DNA of 64,000 bases from Cordilura impudica (Eukaryota > Arthropoda > Insecta > Diptera > Scathophagidae), in assembly GCA_963682025.1 (NCBI GenBank), contig OY821517.1, positions 51,098,662 to 51,162,661 of the forward strand, read 5' to 3'. Within the stretch, counting starts at the first letter, position 1, and each line of letters starts with the position of its first letter. This document shows positions 23,179-33,312 of the stretch, piece after piece. Both the position numbers and the translations under genes were made by a program. The notes beneath the pieces were generated by a model, which had not been told where the DNA came from, ran no database searches, and saw nothing but the letters and a program-made list of their open reading frames with translations.

Positions 23179-26100
23179 GGGGCGTTTCATGTCAAGTGAT
23201 CTAACTTTTGAAACCGATGTCTTCCGATCGGGATAAAATTTGCGCCACAATATTTGAAGCCCGTGAAGCCTCTTGGCTTGTGTGCAGGATATAACCTATA
23301 TTAGGTTGTAGGTCTTTCCGAGTAGATCATTTCTGCATAATTAGAATTTTCAATACACCCTCAAAATCTGAAGTTATGGTCAAATTTCTGATTTTTAAGG
23401 CTTCTTGGACTTAAAACATCGTAACTCACTGAGTTTTTATCCGATTTTAATTTTGTTTACCATGTTGGATAGAGGAAATGTCAAACTTTAAAAAAGTGTA
23501 TGCATGTTTAATATTTAGCGAAGTAACGTAGAAATATTAATGATAATATCCGAAGTTTTACATTATTTTTTTAAATTTTTCAACTTTGATTCAACTTTAT
23601 TGCAGTAGTTTGTTTGAAAAACAATTTTTCTCATATTTGTTTTTTAAAGAACTTTTGTTTCTGATTAAAATGAGCTTAAAATAATCAAAATTGAATAAAA
23701 ATTGAAAAAGTTATATTCGATTCTCCAAACAAAGGAAATTCATTTTTTTTTTATGAAAATCAATGTTGCTGTTGGCTACACAAATACAGTGGCGTGCAGA
23801 AATGAGTACATAATTCAATTCTTTACTTTTCTGAAGGATAAAATGACCAATAACAAATAAAATACAACCAATTTTTTTTTCTTTTATTCTTTGTTCTATT
23901 CTGAATAAAACAACAAAAAATTCAAAACAAAAAGCAACAAATTCTTACAGATAAAAAAAAATAACAAAGATAGTTTTGAATTGTTTAGTATTGTAAAAAT
24001 GGTTTTAAAAATGATTGCTGGATCTTTTTCGTTTGTATGATGAATCAGCGGTTTCTCGTTTTAGCGACCAACAGTAATTAGCCAGCATTCTGACTTGATT
24101 TTTACCTACGAATCGATTTTCAATTTTTAATATTTCTTGGTGAAATCGTTCACCCTGTTCGTCGCTGAATTGGCCTAGATTGTCTGGGAAAAAATCCAAG
24201 TGGGAGTGCAAAAAATGAATTTTAATTGACATTCTGCAGCCCATATCTCCGTAAGCCTCCAGAAACTCACTAACTACCGTAACGTAGTCGGTACTTCTGT
24301 TATTTCCCAAAAAGTTTTCACACAAGGAAATAAAACTCAACCAAGCTCGTTTTTCTTTTTCATTTAATTTGTTAGAAAAGCTTTCATCTAAAAAAATTTT
24401 TCGGATTTGTGGTCCAACAAAAATACCTATAAATCAAGAAAATTGTGTTTAAATGTCGTATTTTTTGTGGGTATATAAAAAATTGTTGTACCTTCTTTAA
24501 TTTTGGCATCACTAAGTTTTGGAAACACTGACTTTAAATATAAAAAAGCCTCGCTATCTTTTTCCAATTTTTTAGCAAATTGTTTCATATAGCCTAATTT
24601 AAGGTGTAAAGGTGGCAAAATAACCTTCTCGGCCTGCACTAGAGGAATGTTGACAACATTTTTTTTACTTATTTGGAAAAATTTTCTAGGTGGCCAGTTA
24701 TTGCAGTCATAAGGGTTTTGCGCGCGACTGTCCCATTCGCAAAGGTAACATGGAAATTTTGTATACCCTCCTTGCATCCCGAATAATATTGTTAGGACTT
24801 TTAGATCAGCGACAATTTTCCATTGATGTTTATTGTAATTTATTAAACGTAATATATTTTCCATTGTTTTATATGTTTCCTTCATACCCGTAGCGTATGC
24901 TATTGGAACCGAAGGCAATTGATTTTTGTTATGTAATAACACCGCTTTAAGGCCTACATTTTTTTTATGAATTAAAAATTTGTGACACATTCTTTTTTGT
25001 TTATATATACTTACTGTTACATGAACCGTCTATGAATAACCGCCATTCTTCTTGTAGATGCGTATGATTAAGAGAAGCAAACAATTCGTCTATATCTGAA
25101 CAGTATACAAGATTAGAATTTACTTCATCAGCTTTGAAGAGTTGTTCAAATAACATAAAGGGGTTGTCTCTAAAAAATGTTATTTTAAAGTCATTATCTG
25201 TCAAATGCCAATTTTTTAATTGGGACCCTAAATCTTCCGTTTGTCTTCGTGATAGCCCCAAGTTACGCACTAAATCTTGAAAATCATTGTTTGATACAAA
25301 ATGCCGATCCTGAAATGATGTTTCAGCTTCATTTCCCGTGGGACCCCAGTTGTCATCACTTGATTCCGAAGAAACTACTTTTTTAGTACAATTTCTACTT
25401 TGACGATCTCTTGGAATGGGCTTAGTTACGGTCAATACATTAGAATACTTTATGTTTTGACGCGTTTTAACGTGATGTCCAACAACGTTTGTTTGACAGA
25501 AATAGCAATCCTCTTCTTTATGGTATAGTTGATAATGCCATTGCATTGGAGATAAAAATGGCAAAGTTTCAGTTTTCCATTTGTTGAGTCCCAAAGAGCA
25601 ATATGGGCAAACATATTCTGGTTCATACCATTTACTTATAGAGTAGGTACGGTTAAAGAATCGGTTAAACTTTTCAACTAGAACTTTATGATTTGCAAAT
25701 TTAATGCTCTTATTTTTGTTTAGGAATAAACCGCAAACGTAACAAAACTTATTTCGATTTTCACACATTTTACACAATTTTTGACACTTTAATGAGACTT
25801 TAATGAATGTTTAGCATAAGCTTACTGAGTTATGGCGTGACACTTAAATTATTACTAATAACACGTTTTGACACATAAATTTGCATTACTGCTCGTACAC
25901 AATACTAAACAATTCAAAACTAACGGTATAAACTGGTTTTATCCTGAGTACATACAAAAGTGCAAAATTGAGTTCGTGCGAGTTATCTTTGTTATTGTTT
26001 TTTATCTGTATGAATTTGTTGCTTTTTGTTTTGAATTTTTTGTTGTTTTATTCAGAATAGAACAAAGAATAAAAGAAAAAAAAATTGGTTGTATTTTATT

Positions 26101-26625
26101 TGTACTGTACTGTACTGTACTGTACTGTATTTGTGTAGCCAACAGCAACATTGATTTTCATAAAAAAAAAATGAATTTCCTTTGTTTGGAGAATCGAATA
26201 TAACTTTTTCAATTTTTATTCAATTTTGATTATTTTAAGCTCATTTTAATCAGAAACAAAAGTTCTTTAAAAAACAAATATGAGAAAAATTGTTTTTCAA
26301 ACAAACTACTGCAATAAAGTTGAATCAAAGTTGAAAAATTTTAAAAAAAAATGTAAAACTTCGGATATTATCATTAATATTTCTACGTTACTTCGTTAAA
26401 TATTAAACATGCATACACTTTTTTAAAGTTTGACATTTCCTCTATCCAACATGGTAAACAAAATTAAAATCGGATAAAAACTCAGTGAGTTACGATGTTT
26501 TAAGTCCAAGAAGCCTTAAAAATCAGAAATTTGACCATAACTTCAGATTTTGAGGGTGTATTGAAAATTCTAATTATGCAGAAATGATCCACTCGGAAAG
26601 ACCTACAACCTAATATAGGTTATAT
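23179..26625. mobile_element. DNA transposon A with long inverted arms and an intact gene
   Basis: The left arm (about 23286-24000) returns inverted at about 25960-26625 with high similarity, for example GGATATAACCTATATTAGGT, CTTCTTGGACTTAAAACATC and CTTTGATTCAACTTTATTGC. The left arm extends outward to 23179, where it begins GGGGCGTTTCATGTCAAGTG after ATAT. That outer 107 bp is missing from the right side, so the right end is truncated at 26625, next to the non-LTR ORF2 remnant. The arms enclose one minus-strand gene (24005-25777). The left arm holds extra sequence (CAGTGGCGTGCAGAAATGAG) where the right arm has a (TGTAC)n array (26100-26128). The superfamily is not identified. Confidence 0.8.
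24005..25777 (-). CDS. Intact three-exon transposon-associated protein, 548 residues, function unknown
   Basis: I recognise this as a protein family common in arthropod and cnidarian genomes and usually listed as uncharacterised; I cannot name a Pfam domain. The exons are 25777-25015, 24953-24492 and 24426-24005. The introns are 61 and 65 nt (GTAAGT...TAG and GTACAA...TAG). Joined, they give 549 codons with no stop. The N-terminus has paired cysteines (C2, C5, C12, C15, C57, C60, C91, C94), as in zinc-binding modules. Residues 300-332 read VADLKVLTILFGMQGG and FPCYLCEWDSRA. Near 482-507 are HSHLDFFPDN and SDEQGERFHQE. D304, D486 and the acidic pair near 497-501 could form a DDE-like site, but that is inference. 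A basic tail (KRKRSS) may be a nuclear signal. It fills the space between the long arms, so it is probably the transposase or a partner protein. Confidence 0.78.
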
Positions 26626-27275
26626 CAAAAAGGTATTTTCACTGTCACACAGTGTTATGTATTTAATAATTTTGGCAAGGTAACAGTTATGGTACTTTTT
26701 ACGTAATTATTATTATACCGCTCAATTCTGAATCTTCCTTCAGCGCGCAGTCGTGTGTTGTGGTCATGATCGATAGAACGTAAAAAACCTGTTCCGTTGA
26801 CAATATATTCGCAAGGGTTGAGTAGTATATACTTTTTACGTTGAGTATGCAAAGATCTCTTGCAAGGCTGTCAGAGGTTTGCATAGGATGTTGTAGTTGT
26901 TGTTGTTTATAATGGTGTTGTTTATGATGGTGTTGTTTTCGCTGGTGGCATTGGCGTTACTGATGATCTTTATATCATTACTGGCGTTATTATCGCTAAT
27001 GGTATTGACGATGTTGATGTGGTTTACGTTATAGTTGTTTATATTGGTGTGTTGAATATGTTTGTGCTATTATTATTTACAGTGTTGTTGGTGTTGAATG
27101 TGTTATTTATGAAGTTGTTTCGGTTGAAAGTGTTTAGTAATGATAAGTATTGATTTTCCATAGGATTTTTAAGAGCGTATTTTGAGTATTCTGAAGTGTT
27201 CTGCAGTAGGTTGCACATCCCCAGGCAGTAATTCCGTGCCTTATATATGATTCGGCTATTGAGAAGTACGCTTGT
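26626..27275 (-). pseudogene. Non-LTR element G, ORF2 C-terminal part
   Basis: On the minus strand, just after the mini-me-like copy 2 boundary, the frame reads AYFSIAESYIRHGITAWGCA, the post-RT block of an ORF2. An unusual stretch at about 26885-27130 follows: GTT/AAC-rich DNA giving a long Asn-rich segment with stops. The frame then resumes with STLANILSTEQVF, and in another frame FLRSIDHDHNTRLRAEGRFR and VTLPKLLN, which resembles the end of such ORF2 proteins. The stop is at about 26655. The 3' untranslated part is cut short by transposon A at 26625. Confidence 0.72.
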
Positions 27276-28061
27276 TATACCCTATACCACTATGTGGTTT
27301 GGGTATAATGACTTTGTGCTGCTGTTTGTAACAACCAAAAATATTTGACCTAGACCCATCTTTAATTATACCGATCGAATCAGAATCACTTTCTGAGTTG
27401 ATTTAACAATGTCCGTCCGTCCGTCCGTCCGTCCGTCCGTCTGTGTGTCCATGTAAAGCTTGTAATCAAACTGCAGGTCGCAAATATGAATATATTTTGA
27501 TGAAATTTGGCATATAAGCTTTTATCGGCCATGGGATGAACGCTATTGAAATTGATGAGAATCGGTCCATGTCTAGACCCAGCCCCCATACAAATTACCC
27601 ATATGAAATCGACATAAATTGCCATAAGATCCAAATTGTCATATAGATCTTACTCAAATTGGGTTTGTATGCGTTCATTACATCCACTAATGAGTAGTCC
27701 AAAAATGATCCCTTTGACCCCATATAGAGCTGCTTCCCGATCTTCACTTAAATCTATTAAAACAAAAATATTGCACTGATTCTTCTCAAATTTTGTTTGT
27801 ACATATTTTTGCAAAATACAAGAGACTTTACCAAACATGATCAGGATCGGTCCATTTTTGGACCTAGTCCCTTTATAGATATAGCATCCGATATGAACTT
27901 TTTCATATCTGCAGCCAAAAAAATTAATAAAAATCCCACTCAAATTTGGTTTTTGCTTATTTTCAATGTCCAGTTAGTTGGGCCTAAGAGATAGGGTTTC
28001 TAAATGCATGGTATAGGGTATCGTATAGTCGGTCTAGACCGACTATAATTTTCTTACTTGT
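27276..28061 (-). mobile_element. mini-me-like repeat, copy 2, inserted in non-LTR element G
   Basis: Inverse orientation, near full length. It starts TATACCCTATACCACTATG and has (GTCC)n at about 27412-27441. It ends with the GGTCTAGACC palindrome and TTCTTACTTG. The ORF2 of element G reads on both sides of it (ending ...STFSILRQ before it and AYFSIAES after it on the minus strand). Confidence 0.87.
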
Positions 28062-29182
28062 CTTAGTATGCTGAATGTGGAACAGTTACTCAGGTGAAAT
28101 AGCATATAGGCGGTCTTGCGTAGTTTCTTCTGGAGGTCCTCTATGTGAGTTTTCCATTTAAAGTTGTGGTCGACATGGACTCCCAGATATTTATAGGTGT
28201 TGACTAGTTCTATAAATGTATTGCATTTATCTTGATTATTGCTAATATCTCTAATGGTAGTTTGGTGTAAACATTTTATATCGTGGAATTTCAGTCTAAT
28301 GTTAGCGTTTTATATGCATCAACTTTGTTTTTGTTGCATTGATCACTAATCCATTATCGTGACACCATTTCGATACAATATCCAATTGACTTTGTATAAT
28401 TTCAGTTGCAGTGTTAATGTTTTTGTGATCAACAATAATGGCTGTGTCGTCTGCATAAGCGAAAGTTGTACTGTTTCTAAGCATGCTCATCATATCGTTT
28501 GCATAAATGATATACAGTACTTTGCCCACTTTTGACCCCTGTGGCATTCCATGATGTGCCTGAATTTCATCGCTAACATTATTATAGATTTTAACGCGAT
28601 AGGATCTAAAATTTAAATAATTTTTGAACCAGTTTAGGCTGCTATTACGAATACCAGTTCTTTCTAATATTTGTATTAGTTTAGCGTGAGATAGTGTATC
28701 GAAAGCTTCGCTAAAATCAATAAATAATGTACATTGAATGTTTTTGCTCAAACAGTTATTTATGAAGTTAGAAAAGTTACAAAGTAATTTATTAATATTT
28801 TTTTTCCTTTTTGGAATCCGAATTGGTTTCGATTAATGATATGATATTTTTCTAGAAACTCGGTAAGTCTTCGTACAACAATTTCTCCGATAACTTTTTC
28901 TATTACTGATAGGATGGTTATAGGTCTGTAGTTGTTGTAGTCAGATTTTGTTCCGCTTTTTAAAATTGGTCGGATTAAAGAGGTTTTCAGTAGTTGCGGT
29001 ATGATTGCGCTATCTAAACTTGAGTTGATAAGGGTTGTAATTATGGGTGTTAAAATACTTGCGTTGTTTTTAATATCTTTTGGTCGTATTCCATCGATTC
29101 TAGCAACTTTCTTAATATTTAGTCTTTTTAAAATATTGTATATATATTATTCGTTAGTATGAGCAAGGTAGATCTAATTTTT
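28062..29182 (-). pseudogene. Non-LTR element G, ORF2 reverse transcriptase
   Basis: Reading from 29165 downward: LKRLNIKKVARIDGIRPKDI, then YNNYRPITILSVIEKVIGEI. A one-base frameshift lies in the run of eight A at about 28798-28805. The frame then gives CTLFIDFSEAFDTLSHAKL with the first catalytic Asp, HHGMPQGSKVGKVLYIIYAN, and FAYADDTAIIVDH with the YADD box. KWCHDNGLVINATKTKLMHI and the thumb block TYKYLGVHVDHNFKWKTHIE follow to 28062. A stop replaces one codon near 29152 (TNE*YIYN). This is a clear LINE reverse transcriptase of the Jockey/CR1/I-like assemblage; I do not assign the clade. The frame before it continues at 32300-32590 beyond a 3.1-kb insertion. Confidence 0.88.
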
Positions 29183-29657
29183 GATGTGTAAACATCTATG
29201 CGATCAGGGGGGTAAAAATCACAAACTTCCCTTACGGAAGCGGAACTATTTACGGAAATGGAAGCTACAATTATTTAGCTGATTCATCAACCAACAGAAA
29301 GCGCCATGAATGTATAGCATACAACTGCAACCATCAAGTATGACAAACATAGCAATTGCTTGCTATACACATGTAGATAGCGCTTATTGCTTGAATAGAT
29401 GTTTTTATTCAAAAACCACAATGATTTCCAGAATTGCACCAAAATATTTCGGTATATTGTTTAGTTTTATTTGAGTTCTAAAGAAAACCGCGTCTTTACG
29501 CTATTTGGAAATGTTTTTTCTGTTTTTTTCTTTTTTCAATATAGTAATATTGACACAATTATATGTTGACAACTTTCATTAATAAACATTTTTAGTAGTT
29601 ATTACTATTTTTCATAATAAAACAAAATTTTTTTAAATAATACAATAATACAATAAA

Positions 29658-29679
29658 TCTATAATATTAATAGCCTAGG
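29658..29679 (+). mobile_element. Helitron-like 5' tip fragment
   Basis: The string TCTATAATATTAATAG, preceded by A, then CTAGGC, is the same 5' end as in the copy at 2688. The sequence that follows is different, so this is either a truncated copy or the start of a different family member with an unrelated interior. Confidence 0.5.
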
Positions 29680-29939
29680 CAAAAGTAAGTGTTTGGAGAT
29701 AAAATGAAGGCACACTTTATTGGAAGTGTTTGGAGACAAAATGAAGTGTAAGGAGATTAAATCAGGGAGCGAATAGCATTATAAAAACGTTTTTGATGTG
29801 TAAACATCTATACGCGCAGGGGGGTAAATTTCTATTTCACAATACAATCGCAAAAACAGAGTAACACATCTTTGTGAGCTGAAGTGTAAATCGGTGTGAC
29901 TTTATCTGATTGTATTTGTGAAAAAATTATGATATGTTC

Positions 29940-32176
29940 TTTTCTAAACATTTTCCAATTGTCTTTCAAAAAACATCAATTGTATTTCAGAAACCATCAA
30001 TATAATTTCAGAAAACATCATTTGAATTTCAGAAAACCTAAATAGATTTCAGAAAACATCATTCGAGTTTCAGAAAACATCAATTGAATTCAGAAAACAT
30101 CAATAGAAATTTAGAAAACATCACTTGAATTTAAGAAAACATAAATAGAATTTCAGAAAACATCAATATAATTTTAGAAAATATCATTCGAGTTTCAGAA
30201 AACATCAATTGAATTTCAGAAAACATCAATAGAATTTCAGAAAACATCAATTGTATTTCAGAAACCATCAATATAATTTCAGAAAACATCATTTGAATTT
30301 CAAAAAAACATAAATAGAATTTCAGAAAACATCAATATAATTTCAGAAAACATCATTCGAGTTTCAGAAAACATCAATTGCATTTCAGAAAACATCAATA
30401 TAATATCAGAAAACATCATTCGAGTTTCAGAAAACATCATTTGAATTTCAGAAAACATAAATAGAATTTCAGAAAACATCATTCGAGAAACATCAATTGT
30501 ATTTCAGAAAACATCATTTGAATTTCAGAAAACATAAATAGAATTTCAGAAAACATCAATAGAATTTCAGAAAACATCAATTGTATTTCAGAAAATATCA
30601 ATTGTATTTCAGAAAACATAAATAGAATTTCAGAAAACATCAATATAATTTCAGAAAACATCACTCGAGTTTCAGAAAACATCATTTGAATTTCAGAAAA
30701 CATAAATACAATTTCGGAAAACATCAATATAATTTCAGAAAACACCATTCGAGTTTCAGAAAACATCAACTGAATTTCAGAAAACATCGATAGAATTTCA
30801 GAAAACATCAATTATATTTCAGAAAACATCAATTGTATTTCAGAAAACATCATTTGAATTTCAGAAAACATAAATAGAATTTCAGAAAACATCAATAGAA
30901 TTTCAGAAAACATCAATTGTATTTCAGAAAACATCAATTGTATTTCAGAAAACATAAATAAAATTTCAGAAAACATTAATATAATTTCAGAAAACATCAC
31001 TCGAGTTTCAGAAAACATCATCTGAATTTCAGAAAACATAAATAGAATTTCAGAAAACATCAATATAATTTCAGAAAACATCATTCGAGTTTCAGAAAAC
31101 ATCAATTGAATTTCAGAAAACATCGATAGAATTTCACAAAACATCAATTATATTTCAGAAAACATCAATTGTATTTCAGAAAACATAAATAAAATTTCAG
31201 AAAACATTAATATAATTTCAGAAAACATCACTCGAGTTTCAGAAAACGTCATTTGAATTTCAGAAAACATAAATAGAATTTCAGAAAACATCAATATAAT
31301 TTCAGAAAACATCATTCGAGTTTCAGAAAACATCAATTGTATATCAGAAAACATCATTTGAATTTCAGAAAACATAAATAGAATTTCAGAAAACATCAAT
31401 AGAATTTCAGAAAACATCAATTGTATTTCAGAAAACATCAATTGTATTTCAGAAAACATAAATAGAATTTCAGAAAACATCAATATAATTTCAGAAAACA
31501 TCACTCGAGTTTCAGAAAACATCATTTGAATTTCAGAAAACATAAAAAGAATTTTAGAAAACATCAATTGTATTTCAGAAAACATCAATTGTGTTTCAGA
31601 AAACATCATTTGAATTTCAGAAAACATAAATAGAATTTCAGAAAACGTCAATTGAATTTCAAAAAGCATTACTTGAGTTGCTGAGAACATTAACTGTATT
31701 TCAGAAAACATCAATTGAATTTCAGAAAATATCAATTGCATTTCAGAAAACATCAATTGAATTTCAGAAAACATCATTCGAGTTTCAGAAAACATCAATT
31801 GAATTTCAGAAAACATCATTCGAGGTTCAGAAAACATCAATTGAATTTCAGAAAACATCAATAGAATTTCAGAAAACATAAATAGAATTTCAGAAAACAT
31901 CAATATAATTTCAGAAAACATCATTCGAGTTTCAGAAAACATCAATTGAATTTCAGAGAACATCATTTGAATTTCAGAAAACATAAATAGAATTTCAGAA
32001 AACATCATTGGAATTTCAGAAAACATAAACAGAATTTCAGAAAACATCAATATAATTTCAGAAAACATCAATTGTATTTCAGAAACCATCAATATAGTTT
32101 CAGAAAACATCATTTGAATTTCAGAAAACATAAATAGAATTTCAGAAAGCATCAATTGAATTTCAGAAAACAGCAT
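29940..32176. repeat. 21-bp satellite (TTTCAGAAAACATCAATTGAA type), 2.2 kb
   Basis: About 105 units of 21 bp follow one another, differing mainly in the seven bases after AACAT. Because 21 is divisible by 3, one frame per strand stays open for long distances (up to 342 codons at 31148-32176, minus strand). It encodes heptapeptides of the form MFSEIQL. A higher-order period of 16 units (336 bp) is visible by comparing 30479-30811 with 30812-31147. I see no start context, signal or domain that would make it a gene. Confidence 0.92.
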
Positions 32177-32299
32177 AATCGACTTATTTTTTATGCACTG
32201 GAAAATATGATGTTGATGTTTTCTTTAATTATTAGATGTTTACACATCTCCCTTGTGATCGGACTGACATGATTTTTTTTTTTTTTGTATTGTTGTTTC

Positions 32300-32591
32300 T
32301 ATGTTTTTTGACGTTTTGATATCTCACTTATTTATTATTTTATTAACGTTTTCTTTAAAGTTTTGGGAAAATTTTTGCAAAACAGTGTCTAAATTTTCAT
32401 TTTTAAAGTTTTTCATGATAATATCATCGATATTACTTGATTTTTTACCAATAATTTCATTTATTAGCTGCCACGTAACACGCATATTTTTCCGATTTTC
32501 AATAAACTTATTTCTATAATAATTATTTTTCGAGTAGCTTATTTTTTTATTCAGTAAATTTCTAAATTTTTTATATTCTCTTTCATATTTT
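32300..32591 (-). pseudogene. Non-LTR element G, ORF2 linker piece upstream of the insertion
   Basis: On the minus strand this reads YEREYKKFRNLLNKKISYSK, then RNKFIENRKNMRVTWQLINE and DTVLQKFSQNFKENVNKI. It is the basic linker between endonuclease and reverse transcriptase in LINE ORF2 proteins. It is interrupted downstream by the satellite-bearing insertion and upstream by mini-me-like copy 3 at 32592. The 5' half of the element is therefore not found in the window. Confidence 0.75.
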
Positions 32592-33310
32592 TATACCCTA
32601 TACCACTATGTGGTTTGGGTATAATGACTTTGTGCTGCTGTTTGTAACAACCAAAAATATTTGACCTAGACCCATCTGTAATTATACCGATCGAATCAGA
32701 ATCACTTTCTGAGTTGATTTAACAATGTCCGTCCGTCCGTCCGTCCGTCTGTGTGTCCATGTAAAGCTTGTAATCAAACTGCAGGTCGCAAATATGAATA
32801 TATTTTGATGAAATTTGGTACATAAGCTTTTATCGGCCATGGGATGAACGCTATTGAAATTGGTGAGAAGCGGTCCATGTTCAGACCTAGCCCCCATACA
32901 AATGACCCCTATGAAATCGACATAAATTGCCATAAGATCCAAATTGTCATATAGATCTTACTCAAATTGGGTTTGTATGCGTTCATTACATACATTAATG
33001 AGTAGTCCAATAATGATCCCTTTGGCCCCATATAGAGCTGCTTCCCGATCTTCACTTAAATCTATTAAAAAACAAAAATATTGCACTGATTCTTCTCAAA
33101 TTTTGTTTGTATATATTTTCGCAAAATACAAGAGACTTTACCAACCATGGTCAGGATTGGTCCATTTTTGGACCTAGTCCCCATATAGATGTTCATCCGA
33201 TATGAACTTTTTCATATCTGCAGCCAAAAAAATTAATAAAAATCCCACTCAAATTTGGTTTTTGCTTATTTTCTATGTCCAGTTAGTTGGGCCTAGGACA
33301 TACGGTCCCT
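32592..33310 (-). mobile_element. mini-me-like repeat, copy 3
   Basis: Same order as copy 2: TATACCCTATACCACTATG, (GTCC)n near 32727-32750, and the core. Homology fades at GTTGGGCCTAGGACATACGG (about 33300), so the terminal GGTCTAGACC palindrome is lost. The next element begins at once. Confidence 0.83.
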
Positions 33311-33312
33311 AG

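Larger units (their letters stand above)
29183..32270. mobile_element. Composite insertion carrying a satellite, splitting element G
   Basis: Both edges and an internal point carry the hairpin AGATGT-GTAA-ACATCT or its inverse (29183-29197, 29795-29809, 32234-32249). The first two are followed by the same CAGGGGGGTAAA string, making a direct repeat 612 bp apart. Flanks are T-rich (AATTTTT at 29176-29182; a T14 run from 32272). Inside 29198-29790 is AT-rich DNA with a Helitron-like 5' tip (29658-29679). The rest is mainly the satellite. No protein gene is seen. It may be two related insertions side by side. Confidence 0.6.

Noticed and set aside
31148..32176. 342-codon heptad-repeat ORF as a structural or adhesin-like protein
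   Set aside because: The unit length of 21 bp keeps any frame open; neighbouring arrays are broken by stops and there is no signal, start context or non-repeat domain.
29940..32176. CRISPR-like array
   Set aside because: Units are 21 bp without separate spacers, the setting is eukaryotic, and no cas genes are present.
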